Below, in pieces: positions 55,161 through 64,000 of a stretch of 64,000 nucleotides of DNA. The translations under genes and the position numbers were made by a program. How positions within the stretch are numbered: position 1 is the first letter of the stretch; each line of letters begins with the position of its first letter. The notes under the pieces were generated by a model. The model was given only the letters and a program-made list of their open reading frames with translations. It made no database searches and was not told the DNA's origin. This DNA is from Clostridium peptidivorans (GTDB lineage Bacteria > Bacillota > Clostridia > Clostridiales > Clostridiaceae). The stretch lies in the NCBI RefSeq assembly GCF_900205925.1, contig NZ_OAOD01000005.1, positions 1 to 64,000 of the forward strand, read 5' to 3'.

Positions 55161-56168
55161 TTAATTTTCTACATTTTTTTCAAAGACACATTTATAATAT
55201 TGCATTTTAGAGTAATCTGTTAAAAGTTTTCCGGTTTCATAAGATTTATCATGGAAAATATCTCTTATTTCCTCTAATGAAATTTTACAATTTAAAAAAT
55301 CTATGACAGCACATATCATCTTACTTGAACTTTTAACTGCCTCCTGATAAATTTCATTAAAGCCATTATAATACACTTCGTTAAGATTACAAGGATGATT
55401 CCATTTTCTATGATTTTTATTTAAATAATCTAAAGTTTCGTTTATATATTTAGGATATATACTTGCCTTAATTCTAAATTTTTTAGAGCACATCTCTTCT
55501 ATTACGCAAAAGATTTTTCTTTTCCATCCATTTTCATCCATCAAATATTTTAATCCTTTCTTCATATCTTTATAGGAGTTTTCTATTAAATTTTCTTCTA
55601 CCTTTATTTTATGAACCTCCCAAAATCCTTTATAAATTAATTCATTTATACAAGTTGGCATTCCCTTCTCTATTTCTATTTGTTTAAAAATAGGAGTATT
55701 ATACGCATCTTTTCCCCATCTAGTTTTAATTTCAATTGTCCCAATTATCACTTCTAGTTGTTTATGGTATATGTCATATTTTTTAGTACTCGAATATTTA
55801 GGATTATATACTCCTCCAAAATAATAAATAAAAGGATGTCCTAGTGTGTCCAAAGCATAATGAGTTATAAAACCTGATACGTAAGCAAATAATTTCTCAA
55901 ACTCTTTACTATTGTTTGATTCACTTAAATTTTCTATAAGAAAAATTAAAAACTCTGAAGTTTTAGCAGTGTGAAGCACTTGACTTAACTTTTTCATAAA
56001 CTGGCGTTTATGAGGATTATAGAACTTACAATATAACAGAGGGTCCGGTCCTTGAGCTCCAAAGTTATAAAGTTCTTTATTATTTATAAGCATGTTTCTA
56101 TACTTTCCATCTGGTATCTTTCTTATGGCATCTTCAGCACAAAGAATATGAGTCCAAGCATCTGGCAT
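55161..56168 (-). CDS. Zinc-dependent phospholipase C-like protein
   Basis: A 335-residue helical protein of the Zn_dep_PLPC family. Conserved metal-linked features are WTHILCAEDA at the start, FGAQGPDPLLYCKF, LHTAKTSEFL and YVSGFITHYALDTLGHPFIYY, matching the His/Asp ligands of the Bacillus cereus/Clostridium alpha-toxin fold. Unlike the secreted toxins it has no signal peptide, so it is probably intracellular and its substrate is not established. Start with AAAGGAAG upstream. It stands alone between the VanW gene and the efflux cluster. Confidence 0.85.
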   Translation of the reverse strand: MPDAWTHILCAEDAIRKIPDGKYRNMLINNKELYNFGAQGPDPLLYCKFYNPHKRQFMKKLSQVLHTAKTSEFLIFLIENLSESNNSKEFEKLFAYVSGFITHYALDTLGHPFIYYFGGVYNPKYSSTKKYDIYHKQLEVIIGTIEIKTRWGKDAYNTPIFKQIEIEKGMPTCINELIYKGFWEVHKIKVEENLIENSYKDMKKGLKYLMDENGWKRKIFCVIEEMCSKKFRIKASIYPKYINETLDYLNKNHRKWNHPCNLNEVYYNGFNEIYQEAVKSSSKMICAVIDFLNCKISLEEIRDIFHDKSYETGKLLTDYSKMQYYKCVFEKNVEN

Positions 56169-56283
56169 GTATTAAACACTTCCTTTAATAGATTTTAATC
56201 TACATTTAAAATTATGTTTCTCATTTCAGGCTCTTCTTATTCAATTAAGCTTTTAATTTAAGTTATTGCAAATTTATCTCAAT

Positions 56284-56315
56284 ATTAAAAAGGAGTTTGC
56301 AAATGCAAACTCCTT
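56284..56315 (-). terminator. Terminator of the RND-TolC cluster
   Basis: A perfect 11-base stem, AAGGAGTTTGC / GCAAACTCCTT, with a four-base loop, followed on the minus strand by TTTTAATATT. It overlaps the stop of the last gene. Confidence 0.9.
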
Positions 56316-57420
56316 AATTTATTAAATTATTAAAATTTCTTACTGCTACATAATATTTAAGCTGTGCTTGCTTTAATAATATACCTGAATTGTCCATAAC
56401 TTTCTTAGCTTGTCTAGTTTCTATTTCTGTGCTCATTCCAACCTCTTGTCTTTTTACTGCTGACTCCCATAGCTTTTTATTTTTTTCATAATCAAGCTTT
56501 TTAATTTCAATGTCATCCTTTAAATTTAATAAGCTATTGTAGTCACTTCTTAATTTATATTCTATAGAAATTTGCTTGTCTTTTATGTCATAATTTGCTT
56601 GAATTATATTATTACCTAAGATCTTTATTTGGTCATCATATAATTCTTCAGCATTATTGTCATTTGTTACTTCCTTTTCTTTTTCTAGGAGTTCCTTATT
56701 TTTTTCTAACGATACAACTTCATAACTATCTTGAACCTTTTGCTTTATAGTATCATCTAAATTCTTTAATTTTAATTCAGCTACTGGTATCTCCCCACTT
56801 GATAAAACTATATTATCGTTAAAATTCTTTCCCATAATATTTTTTAAATTCATTAACAAATTTTGTTTTTCTCTCTGTAATTTTAATAATTCACTTTTCC
56901 CTACTTCAAGATTTAATTCCTCAACCATAGTAGAAGTTTTTTCCATGGTTCCTTGCTCTACTTGCTTATTTTTATTTTCAAGCTGCTTATATAAAGTTTC
57001 TACTTTATAATTTTGCAAATTTATAAGTTCATCTTGGATAAGAATACTAAAATATTTTTCTTCTACGTCTACTTCTAAAGATTTCTTTTTTTCACTTATT
57101 TCGTTTTCCGAATCTTTGACTGCTTTTTCAGTTTTCATAGGATAAAGGTCTTGTCTCTTTGCAGTTTCTAATTCGCTATCTCCTTCTTTATACTTAACAT
57201 CTACTGCTTCTTCATAATCCAACTTAGCTGTTTTATTTTTTTCCAATAGCTGACCTAAATCTCTATTGTTATCCAGTGCAAGCTTTATTGCATCAGTCCT
57301 ACTTACATTATTATTGGATGCAGTAACATTTATTTTTCCCCCATAAAAAACTGCTGCAATTAATACAGTGATACCGATAAGACTTATAATTTTATGTTTT
57401 TTTATATAATGTTTTTGCAT
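56314..57420 (-). CDS. TolC-family-like protein (second, short)
   Basis: A 368-residue exported or membrane-anchored protein with an N-terminal hydrophobic segment (IISLIGITVLIAAVFYG) and long heptad-rich helices in two repeats (SRTDAIKLALDNNRDLGQLLEKNKTAKLDYEEAVDVKY...; LRSDYNSLLNLKDDIEIKKLDYEKNKKLWESAVKRQEVGMSTEIETRQAKKVM), the outer-membrane-efflux-protein pattern. Clostridia have no outer membrane, so its role must differ from Gram-negative TolC, perhaps as a wall-spanning tube or adaptor. ATG at 57420 follows GGAGGG. It directly follows the longer TolC-like gene. Confidence 0.82.
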   Translation of the reverse strand: MQKHYIKKHKIISLIGITVLIAAVFYGGKINVTASNNNVSRTDAIKLALDNNRDLGQLLEKNKTAKLDYEEAVDVKYKEGDSELETAKRQDLYPMKTEKAVKDSENEISEKKKSLEVDVEEKYFSILIQDELINLQNYKVETLYKQLENKNKQVEQGTMEKTSTMVEELNLEVGKSELLKLQREKQNLLMNLKNIMGKNFNDNIVLSSGEIPVAELKLKNLDDTIKQKVQDSYEVVSLEKNKELLEKEKEVTNDNNAEELYDDQIKILGNNIIQANYDIKDKQISIEYKLRSDYNSLLNLKDDIEIKKLDYEKNKKLWESAVKRQEVGMSTEIETRQAKKVMDNSGILLKQAQLKYYVAVRNFNNLIN

Positions 57421-57421
57421 A

Positions 57422-58852
57422 TTACTTCCCTCCACTTATAGATTCGTAATACGACGGTCCTATCTCAGACGCTGATTTTAATTTATTTATAGATTTATTT
57501 AAATCAAGCATACTATTTTGATATTCCATCTCTGAAGATAATATAGCTAAATTAAAACTTAGAACTGTACTCATAGGTATTATCCCTTGCTTATATCTCT
57601 GTTCCATAAGTTCCAACTGTTTTTTATTATTTTCTAACTTAGCCTTATTCAAACCTACAATGCTTTCTTTTTCCTGTACCTCTAAAAATGCTTTGTTCAT
57701 TTCTGATTTTATATTATTTTCTACATTACTTAAAATTAACTTTTTTTGTACAACTTCACTTTCTGCTTTTTTTAACTCGCTATCTTCGCTGTTTAAATAA
57801 CCCTTAGCAATATCCAATTCTCTTTCTTTTACATTAATATCAATTTGAGCACTTTTTATTTCCGATCTTTCAGATAATGCATTATTTACCAGACTTTCTA
57901 TACTTGGTATCGATTCTAGTGAAATATGCTGTCCCTCAATATTAATGTTTCTGGTTAGACTTACACCTAAAAGCTTTTTAAGAGTCATTTCTAAGTTCTC
58001 TCTAGTTCGCTTTATTGAGCTTATCTGAAATTTTAATTTATTTAATTCTGTTTCAGCTATTATTTTTTCTGTTTCAGGAGCTTGTCCCTGATTTACCCGT
58101 ATAACCAGATTATCATATTCTCTCTTTTGATTATTATAAACATTTTCTTGAAGATTTATTGCATCTTTTAATTGAACTATATTATCGTATAACTCTGCTA
58201 CCGAATTTTTAATACTTTCTGTAGCAGCTTCTTTACTTAAATCTAATTTTTTTATTTCTTTATCCACCGAATACCATACAAAATCTCTATTTTTTATAAA
58301 CATATTAAATTCTTCTTTAGCAGTATAATTAGGAGGCTTTCCTCCAAACATACGCTTATAAACTTCTATTTTGACAAATTGCCCGGGTAATAATTTAATT
58401 TTTCCCCATTCTTTTTCTTGTTCTTCCGACAATGGGCTATTTGCTATTTCTTCTTCAAGCTTTTTTATCATTTCTTCATCTTCTGGACTTTTAGGGTTTT
58501 TGTTATTTAGTAAGATTAATTGCTGTCTTAGGTCATATGCAGGATTACCCTCTATCTTTTGAATTCTTGAATAAAGATTTTTATAGTCCTGTATAGCATC
58601 TAAAGTCTCCTGCATTTTTTCCTTTAAATCTAAGGCCATATCTAATTGTATATCCATATTTTTAGATAATGTATTTAACTTTTGAAAATTATCAACATTA
58701 CTCAATGCCATTTCTACTGCTTTTTCTTTCGTTAAATTTAATACTGTATTATCTTCTGTATTAGATGCCTTTATATTTAATATTGGAGAAATAACTATTG
58801 CACTTATTATTAATGCACAAAGCATTCCAATTAAAAAAGATCTCTTTTTCAC
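57422..58852 (-). CDS. TolC-family-like protein (first, long)
   Basis: A 476-residue protein with a signal-like N-terminus (MKKRSFLIGMLCALIISAIVISPILNIKAS) and two homologous coiled-coil halves: LNLTKEKAVEMALSNVDNFQKL and the later SLESIPSIESLVNNALSERSEIKSAQIDINVKERELDIAKGYL. This is the OEP/TolC two-repeat design. GTG at 58852 is chosen because GGAGGGGAAGAA precedes it. It is the middle member of an efflux operon whose other parts are an RND pump and adaptor. As no outer membrane exists in this group, the partner arrangement is unusual and worth testing. Confidence 0.85.
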   Translation of the reverse strand: MKKRSFLIGMLCALIISAIVISPILNIKASNTEDNTVLNLTKEKAVEMALSNVDNFQKLNTLSKNMDIQLDMALDLKEKMQETLDAIQDYKNLYSRIQKIEGNPAYDLRQQLILLNNKNPKSPEDEEMIKKLEEEIANSPLSEEQEKEWGKIKLLPGQFVKIEVYKRMFGGKPPNYTAKEEFNMFIKNRDFVWYSVDKEIKKLDLSKEAATESIKNSVAELYDNIVQLKDAINLQENVYNNQKREYDNLVIRVNQGQAPETEKIIAETELNKLKFQISSIKRTRENLEMTLKKLLGVSLTRNINIEGQHISLESIPSIESLVNNALSERSEIKSAQIDINVKERELDIAKGYLNSEDSELKKAESEVVQKKLILSNVENNIKSEMNKAFLEVQEKESIVGLNKAKLENNKKQLELMEQRYKQGIIPMSTVLSFNLAILSSEMEYQNSMLDLNKSINKLKSASEIGPSYYESISGGK

Positions 58853-58950
58853 TTCTTCCCCTCCTTTTTTTATCTGTCTTGGACTTGAAGTTAATATTAA
58901 AATTAAGTTCATCGCTCCATAGAGATATTAATTGAAAAAGACTTAAAATA

Positions 58951-59025
58951 CTAGAAATACAGCACTAAGAAATGCATAAATTTTGTTCTAGTAACCTCCC
59001 ATGTATTTTTAGTGCTAATTTCTAG
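58951..59025. repeat. Long imperfect stem-loop between the RND and TolC-like genes
   Basis: CTAGAAATACAGCACTAA (58951-58968) pairs with TTAGTGCTAATTTCTAG (59009-59025), with about 40 bases between that can fold further (ATGCATAAATTTTG...). It is not followed by a clear T-run. It may slow transcription or stabilise the upstream mRNA so that pump and TolC-like proteins differ in amount. Confidence 0.6.
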
Positions 59026-59043
59026 AACCTAAATTCTTATTTA

Positions 59044-62000
59044 TTACATACTAATTTCTTTATTAACATTTCTCTTAAATTTCTTCTTTGTTTTAACTAT
59101 TAAATCATCAAATAAAGTATATATTACAGGTACTATTACTAATGTAAGTAATGTAGAAAGTGTAAGCCCTCCTATAACCACAGTAGCTAGTGGAGCTTGA
59201 ATCTCTGCACCATCTCCTATTCCAAGCGCCATAGGCACAAGTCCTAATACTGTAGTTAATGTAGTCATTAATATTGGTCTGAGTCTTGTGGGTCCTGCAT
59301 TCAATATAGCTTCTTCTCTATCTTCCCCTCTACCTCTTCTAGTATTTATATAGTCTATTAAAACTATAGCATTGTTAACTACTATACCCGCTAAGATAAT
59401 TAACCCTATAAAGGCTGGTACATTAAAGGTTCTTCTTGTTATAAATAGTCCAAAGATTCCTCCTGAAAAGGCCAATGGTACAGAAAACATAATAGTAAAT
59501 GGGTGAATTAATGATTCAAATTGAGCTGCGAGTATCATATACACTAGTATTATTGCAAGCCCTAATGCAAGTATTAAATTACTAAAAGCATCTATCATTT
59601 CCTCATTTTGCCCACCCATTTCATAGGTGTACCCTTCTGGCATCTTTACTGAGGACAACTTGGTTGAAATTTCATCTGTAATACTTTTTAAGTCTCTTCC
59701 ATATATATCACTATTTACAGTAATGGTTCTGACTTGATTTTCCCTACTTATAGATGATGTTGATTGATTTATAGAAATATCTGCTATAAGCTCTAAAGGT
59801 ACATTTATTCCTGCTGGTGTTTGTATAAGTACTTGCTTTAGATTAGAAATACTTTCTGAAAATACATCGTCACCTTTTATGATAACATCTAATTCATCTC
59901 CATCTATTTTATACCTGGTGGCTACCTTTCCATCCATTACCCCCTTTATTTGCGCTGAAAGTTGTGCTGCAGTAATTCCGTATTGGGATGCTTTTTCTCT
60001 ATTTATTTTAACTTGTACCTCTGGTGATCCTCCAGTCAAGCTTAATTTAACTTCTCTTGTTCCATCCACAGATTCTATGATATTTTTAAAGTTATTTCCT
60101 ATATTTTTTAAAGTATTTAAATTATCGCCCTTTACTTTTATACTGATTGCTGATCCTGCAGCCCCCATACTTGTAGAAGATGCTTGAATATTAATTTTAG
60201 CTCCGGGAATATCTTTAACTAATTCTCTTACTTCATCTACTACATCAGCTGTACTCCGCTTTCGTTCTTTTAAAGGTTTTAAACTAACTATAAGGCTTCC
60301 TTTGTTTTGTCCAGAAGAAGTAAAAGACATGCTATTTCCTCCCCCAGCACTAGAAAATATAGACTTTACCTCCTTTATATCCTTTATTTTGTTCTCAATT
60401 GTATTTAAAATTTGTTCTGAATCTTTAACTTTACTCCCTTCTGGCAACTCTACACTTACAGTAAATTGCCCTTCATCTGTTGCAGGGAAAAATTCAAACC
60501 CTACCGCTACTAAAGATACCATACTTGATATAAATGCTACTATTGTAATAATAACAGTTATTTTTCTATGCTTTAATGCTTTAGATAGTAATCCCTTATA
60601 CTTCTGTTCTACAAATAAAAATGCATTATCAAATCCGTCATAAATCTTGGAAAATAGCTTACTTTTACCTTCATGATGTTTCCCTTGATATTCGTCAACC
60701 TTTAATAACTTTGAAGATAACATAGGTACAAGTGTTAGCGAAACAACTAATGATGCTGCTAAAGAAAATGTAACAGTTAAAGCTAATTCCTTAAATATAA
60801 TAGCAGTAATTCCTTGTGCAAATGCTATAGGTAAAAAAACAGCCACTGTCGTAAGAGTTGAGGCTACAACAGATATCATTACTTCTTGAGTACCTTCTAT
60901 AGCTGCATCAATTCTTGAGTATCCCTGCTGTCTAAATCTATATATATTTTCAAGTACGACTATTGAATTATCAACAAGCATACCAACCCCAAGTGCTAAT
61001 CCACCTAACGTCATAAGATTCAAAGTTATTCCATTAAAGTATATAAGTATAAATGTTGAAATTATAGAAATTGGTATAGATGTTCCTATTATAAAAGTAC
61101 TTCTTATATTTCTTAAGAATAAATAAAGTATAAATATTGCAAGTATTGCACCTGTTACGGCACTACTGGATACATTTTTTATAGATTTACTTATATATTC
61201 AGACTGATCAAAGGTCTTTCCTATCTGTAAGTCTGAATATTGATTCTTTAATTTATCTATTTGTTTATTTATTTGATTTGCTATTTTAACAGTATTTGTG
61301 CCTGATTGTTTTTGTATGCTAATATTTATGGTTTCTTTCCCATCTACCTTTGAAATAGAAGTTTTAGCTTTATTTTGGAAAGAAATATCAGCTATATCTG
61401 AAAGATAAATTATCCCTCCAGTTTTTAAAGGTATAGGAACTTTCTTTATTTCTTCTAAATTGGTAAATTCACCTATATTTCTTATAAATAATTCTTGACT
61501 ACCTTTTTTTACTGTTCCACCTGGTAAATTTAAATTTTCCGCTGCAAGTATTTGGGCAATATAGTCAATGCTTAATCCATATCCTTTTAATCTAGCTGCA
61601 TTAGTATTTATTACAACTTCCTTTTCATACCCTCCTGATATACTTACAGATGCAACTCCCTCTATTCTTTCTAATGCTGGCTTTATAGTATCTTCTGCAA
61701 ATGCTTGTACCTTTGCTAAATCACTTCCCTGTGTTACTGTAAGCTGCATTATAGGCTGTGCATTAGGATCTAATTTTAAAACTGTTGGACTATTAGCTTC
61801 TGATGGTAGCATTCCTTTTACCATATCAACTTTTTCTCTCATTTTTAGAGAAGCAAAATTCATGTCCGTTCCAAAATTAAATTGAACTATTACTATAGAA
61901 CTGCCTTCCGAACTTATAGATGATATAGTATCTATATTTTCTACAGTAGCTACTGCTTGTTCTATAGGTCTTGTTACCAATTTTTCTATTTCCTCTGATC

Positions 62001-62163
62001 CAACGTTTGGATAACTTGTAGATACAATTGCTACAGGGTATTCAATATTAGGTAATAAATCAATAGGTATTTTAGAAAATGAAACAAACCCTAAAATTAT
62101 CACTATGAAAATACCCATTAATGTCGTTACAGGACGTTTTACAGATAACTTTGATATGTTCAT
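59044..62163 (-). CDS. RND-family efflux pump, inner-membrane transporter
   Basis: A 1039-residue AcrB/MdtB-like transporter with twelve helices in two halves and two large extracytoplasmic loops. The first half starts MNISKLSVKRPVTTLMGIFIVIILGFVSFSKIPIDLLPNIEYP; TM4 carries LGGLALGVGMLVDNSIVVLENIYR with the proton-relay aspartate(s); TM10-12 contain GIVVNNAIVLIDYINTRRGRG and LTTVLGLVPMALGIG. It should export drugs or lipids using the proton or sodium gradient. One base overlap with the adaptor gene (TAATG) shows coupling. RND proteins are rarer in Firmicutes than in Gram-negatives. Confidence 0.95.
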   Translation of the reverse strand: MNISKLSVKRPVTTLMGIFIVIILGFVSFSKIPIDLLPNIEYPVAIVSTSYPNVGSEEIEKLVTRPIEQAVATVENIDTISSISSEGSSIVIVQFNFGTDMNFASLKMREKVDMVKGMLPSEANSPTVLKLDPNAQPIMQLTVTQGSDLAKVQAFAEDTIKPALERIEGVASVSISGGYEKEVVINTNAARLKGYGLSIDYIAQILAAENLNLPGGTVKKGSQELFIRNIGEFTNLEEIKKVPIPLKTGGIIYLSDIADISFQNKAKTSISKVDGKETINISIQKQSGTNTVKIANQINKQIDKLKNQYSDLQIGKTFDQSEYISKSIKNVSSSAVTGAILAIFILYLFLRNIRSTFIIGTSIPISIISTFILIYFNGITLNLMTLGGLALGVGMLVDNSIVVLENIYRFRQQGYSRIDAAIEGTQEVMISVVASTLTTVAVFLPIAFAQGITAIIFKELALTVTFSLAASLVVSLTLVPMLSSKLLKVDEYQGKHHEGKSKLFSKIYDGFDNAFLFVEQKYKGLLSKALKHRKITVIITIVAFISSMVSLVAVGFEFFPATDEGQFTVSVELPEGSKVKDSEQILNTIENKIKDIKEVKSIFSSAGGGNSMSFTSSGQNKGSLIVSLKPLKERKRSTADVVDEVRELVKDIPGAKINIQASSTSMGAAGSAISIKVKGDNLNTLKNIGNNFKNIIESVDGTREVKLSLTGGSPEVQVKINREKASQYGITAAQLSAQIKGVMDGKVATRYKIDGDELDVIIKGDDVFSESISNLKQVLIQTPAGINVPLELIADISINQSTSSISRENQVRTITVNSDIYGRDLKSITDEISTKLSSVKMPEGYTYEMGGQNEEMIDAFSNLILALGLAIILVYMILAAQFESLIHPFTIMFSVPLAFSGGIFGLFITRRTFNVPAFIGLIILAGIVVNNAIVLIDYINTRRGRGEDREEAILNAGPTRLRPILMTTLTTVLGLVPMALGIGDGAEIQAPLATVVIGGLTLSTLLTLVIVPVIYTLFDDLIVKTKKKFKRNVNKEISM

Positions 62164-63425
62164 TATTTTACCCCTTCTACTACCTTTACTTTTTCATCAT
62201 TTTCTACATAATGCTGACCTTTTATTACCACTTTATCTCCTTGAGATAACCCTGAAGTAATTTCTGCAAAATCCCCATTGTCTATTCCGATGGACACCTG
62301 TTTTTCCATTGTTTTATTATCTTTTACTATATAAACTATATTTTTATCTTCCTTTTGAAGTACTGCTTCACTTTTTACAATTAAAGCATTCTTTTTTGTA
62401 TTTGTGCTTAATTTTATATTTGCAAACATACCTGATTTAATTTCATTATCTTTATTGTCTATTTCAATATTTACATCAAATAATTGAGTGGTGGAATTTG
62501 CTGCAGGCGTTATAGTACTTATAGTTCCTATGAACTCTTTATTATTTAACGCCGAAAAATTAGCCGTTACTTTATCTCCACTTTTTATTTTATTAATAAG
62601 ATTTTCCGTTACATTTATTTTTACATACACTTTATTTAAATTAGATATGGTAATTGGAGCTTGCATATTTGATGACATTTCACCTACTTCTATATTAAGA
62701 GCTGTTACAAATCCATCTATAGGTGCTCTTACCACAGTGTCTTCCAATGCTTGTACTGCTTGTTTGTAAGATGCAGCCGATTGTCCCATTGCTGCTTGTG
62801 CTTGTTTTTGCGATGCCTGTGGTTGTTTGTATGCCGCTTCTGCTTGAGCTAATTGAGATTTTAAGACTTCAAGTGAGCTGTCTGATGCCGCAAGCTGCGC
62901 TTGTTCGTATTGAGACTTTGATATAATTCCTTCTTCATATAATACTTTCATTCTTTCTAAATTAACCTTTGCATTTTGTATTTTTTCTAAACTAGCCTCA
63001 TAATTTGCTTTGGCAGTATCGTAAGCTGCCTTTGCTGAAGCCACTCCTGACTGCGCTTGTTCGATAGCTGCTTGTGAAGATTGTACTCCTGATTGAGCCT
63101 GATCCACTCTTGCCTGTGCATCGCTATCATCTAAAGCAAATAATATATCTCCCTTATTTACCTTATCACCAACTTTCACCCTTATATCTGTTACCTTCCC
63201 ACCTAACTTTGGAGAAACAGCTACTTCTTGAGTAGGTATTACCTTTCCACTAATCATAGTTATATCTTTTATAGTGTCCTTTTTTACCAAGGCTACTTGA
63301 ACCGGAGTGAGATTTACTTCTACATTTTCTGTAGCCTTATTATTGGCTTTCCCTTTTGAGCAACCTGTCAGTACAATAATGGCTGACAAAGTCAATAAAA
63401 TACCTCTTAATTTCATCTTTTCCAT
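62163..63425 (-). CDS. RND efflux adaptor lipoprotein (HlyD/AcrA family)
   Basis: A 420-residue membrane-fusion protein with lipobox LTGC (lipidated Cys22), barrel-sandwich hybrid halves (VSPKLGGKVTDIRVKVGDKVNKGDILFALDDSD; VRAPIDGFVTALNIEVGEMSS), a long Ala/Gln-rich helical hairpin (residues 105-215, SGVQSSQAAIEQAQSGVASAKAAYDTAKANYEASLEKIQNAK...), a beta-barrel domain, and a membrane-proximal C-terminus. It is anchored to the outside of the cell membrane and connects the RND pump to the TolC-like proteins encoded downstream. Confidence 0.95.
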   Translation of the reverse strand: MEKMKLRGILLTLSAIIVLTGCSKGKANNKATENVEVNLTPVQVALVKKDTIKDITMISGKVIPTQEVAVSPKLGGKVTDIRVKVGDKVNKGDILFALDDSDAQARVDQAQSGVQSSQAAIEQAQSGVASAKAAYDTAKANYEASLEKIQNAKVNLERMKVLYEEGIISKSQYEQAQLAASDSSLEVLKSQLAQAEAAYKQPQASQKQAQAAMGQSAASYKQAVQALEDTVVRAPIDGFVTALNIEVGEMSSNMQAPITISNLNKVYVKINVTENLINKIKSGDKVTANFSALNNKEFIGTISTITPAANSTTQLFDVNIEIDNKDNEIKSGMFANIKLSTNTKKNALIVKSEAVLQKEDKNIVYIVKDNKTMEKQVSIGIDNGDFAEITSGLSQGDKVVIKGQHYVENDEKVKVVEGVK

Positions 63426-63478
63426 TTACTAAAATACCCCTCCCAAACATATAAATGTAATTTTACCTATTATTTATA

Positions 63479-63507
63479 ATTATAAGTAATACCTTCATCT
63501 TTTACAA
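63479..63507 (-). promoter_or_regulatory. Promoter of the RND efflux operon
   Basis: TTGTAA (63507-63502), 17 bases, TATAAT (63484-63479) on the minus strand, about 50 bases before the adaptor start. Confidence 0.65.
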
Positions 63508-63556
63508 TAAACATATTATCAATTTTTGTCCAAAATATTAATTAACCCTTAAATTT

Positions 63557-63586
63557 AAAACTCCCACGGTATTCCGTGAGAGTTTT
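63557..63586 (-). terminator. Terminator of the TPM-domain gene
   Basis: AAAACTCTCACGG / CCGTGGGAGTTTT with a four-base loop, followed by AAATTT on the minus strand. The stem is strong; the T-run is part of the stem. Confidence 0.75.
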
Positions 63587-63640
63587 AAATTTATTACTAT
63601 TACCATTTTAAACTTTATATCAATATTTTAATTATACACT

Positions 63641-64000
63641 TTACCAATCCCCTGAGGAACCTCCTCCACCAGAGCTTCCTCCTCCAAAACCTCCAAATCC
63701 ACCGGAACCTCCCGAACTTCCACCGCCGAAGCCTCCGCCGCCGAAACCACCAGGACCACCTCTTCCTCCTCTTCCTCCAAAGAAGGAACTCCAAAATATT
63801 AACTCTAATAGAGATCTAGTTATTCTTCCTCTATTTAATAAAAAGTCCAAAACTAAAAGCCCTATTATGATTCCTGGAACCTTTGATGCTCTTTTGTTAG
63901 TATTTGAAGTCGTTCCTTGTAAATTTACAGGTTTATTTTTATCTAGTTTAACATTATATTCCTTAGCAACAGAATCTGCAAAAGCTGAATAAGAATCTCT
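63641..64000 (-). CDS. TPM-domain (YgcG-like) protein, C-terminal part only
   Basis: The last 119 residues of a gene that continues beyond the right edge. It opens RDSYSAFADSVAKEYNVKLDKNKPVN, then a TM helix (SKVPGIIIGLLVLDFLL), and a low-complexity tail rich in Gly, Phe and Ser (GGFGGFGGGSSGGGGSSGDW). This is the usual C-terminus of membrane TPM-domain proteins (YgcG-like, often near DUF58/MoxR-type genes). The N-terminal TPM domain lies outside. The Gly/Ser tail ending in a tryptophan is a known feature of the family and is placed extracellularly or at the membrane surface. Confidence 0.82.
   Translation of the reverse strand, partial: RDSYSAFADSVAKEYNVKLDKNKPVNLQGTTSNTNKRASKVPGIIIGLLVLDFLLNRGRITRSLLELIFWSSFFGGRGGRGGPGGFGGGGFGGGSSGGSGGFGGFGGGSSGGGGSSGDW

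Noticed and set aside
55161-56168. Phospholipase C-like protein as an alpha-toxin
   Set aside because: It lacks a signal peptide and the C-terminal membrane-binding domain of the toxins, so no virulence role is claimed.

Overview
The window is AT-rich DNA from a Gram-positive, endospore-former-like Firmicute, most probably a Clostridium sensu stricto. Supporting evidence: the rpoN-cggR-gap-pgk-tpiA-gpmI-eno-secG order, a membrane pyrophosphatase, an Rnr-SmpB-tmRNA block, T-box and cobalamin riboswitches in leaders, a split B12-dependent methionine synthase and meso-diaminopimelate dehydrogenase. Species cannot be fixed from the sequence alone. Almost every gene lies on the minus strand; the plus-strand exceptions are three single genes in the first 6 kb and a three-gene block at 20.9-23.7 kb.

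Layout, left to right. 0-9 kb: a repeat-rich element at the edge, a membrane-anchored TPR protein, a degenerate kinase-like protein, two metallo-beta-lactamase-fold proteins, a glyoxalase-type protein, a holin-like membrane protein, a STAS-like protein, and a two-component system with a neighbouring secreted repeat protein that shares its promoter motif. 9-17 kb: methyl-cycle genes (metH lacking its activation domain, the separate activation protein, luxS), a T-box-controlled Lrp regulator plus aminotransferase, ddh, and a short RlmN-like radical SAM gene behind a cobalamin riboswitch. 17.8-19.4 kb: secreted alkaline phosphatase.

19.6-26.6 kb is the accessory zone. The 3' end of the tmRNA gene (26572-26925, minus) is repeated twice to its left: a 72-base near-perfect copy (23832-23903) and a degenerate copy (19636-19682). 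These look like attachment-site duplications bounding two tandem insertions. The inner one (about 2.6 kb) carries a TetR regulator, an ABC exporter and an unlisted 58-residue membrane protein, with paired TetR operators. The outer one (about 4.2 kb) carries an HPD-less J-domain membrane protein, an Agr-type response regulator and GHKL sensor kinase with no AgrB/AgrD, and a coiled-coil protein. No integrase is present.

26.5-41.5 kb is core: ssrA, smpB, a 221-base fold-back element, rnr, hppA, secG and the lower glycolytic operon behind CggR and its recognisable operator, then rpoN. 41.7-49.2 kb: a BMP-type nucleoside ABC importer, DegV, TrmL, a Cof-type HAD phosphatase and tRNA-Leu(CAG). 49.2-56.2 kb: a MoxR/DUF58/transglutaminase operon, a VanW protein and a zinc-dependent phospholipase C-like protein. 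56.3-63.5 kb: an RND efflux set (lipoprotein adaptor, RND pump, two TolC-like proteins), unusual for a monoderm. The right edge cuts a TPM-domain gene with a Gly/Ser-rich tail. Many gene starts were moved to internal ATG/GTG/TTG codons because the upstream candidate lies inside the ribosome binding site.
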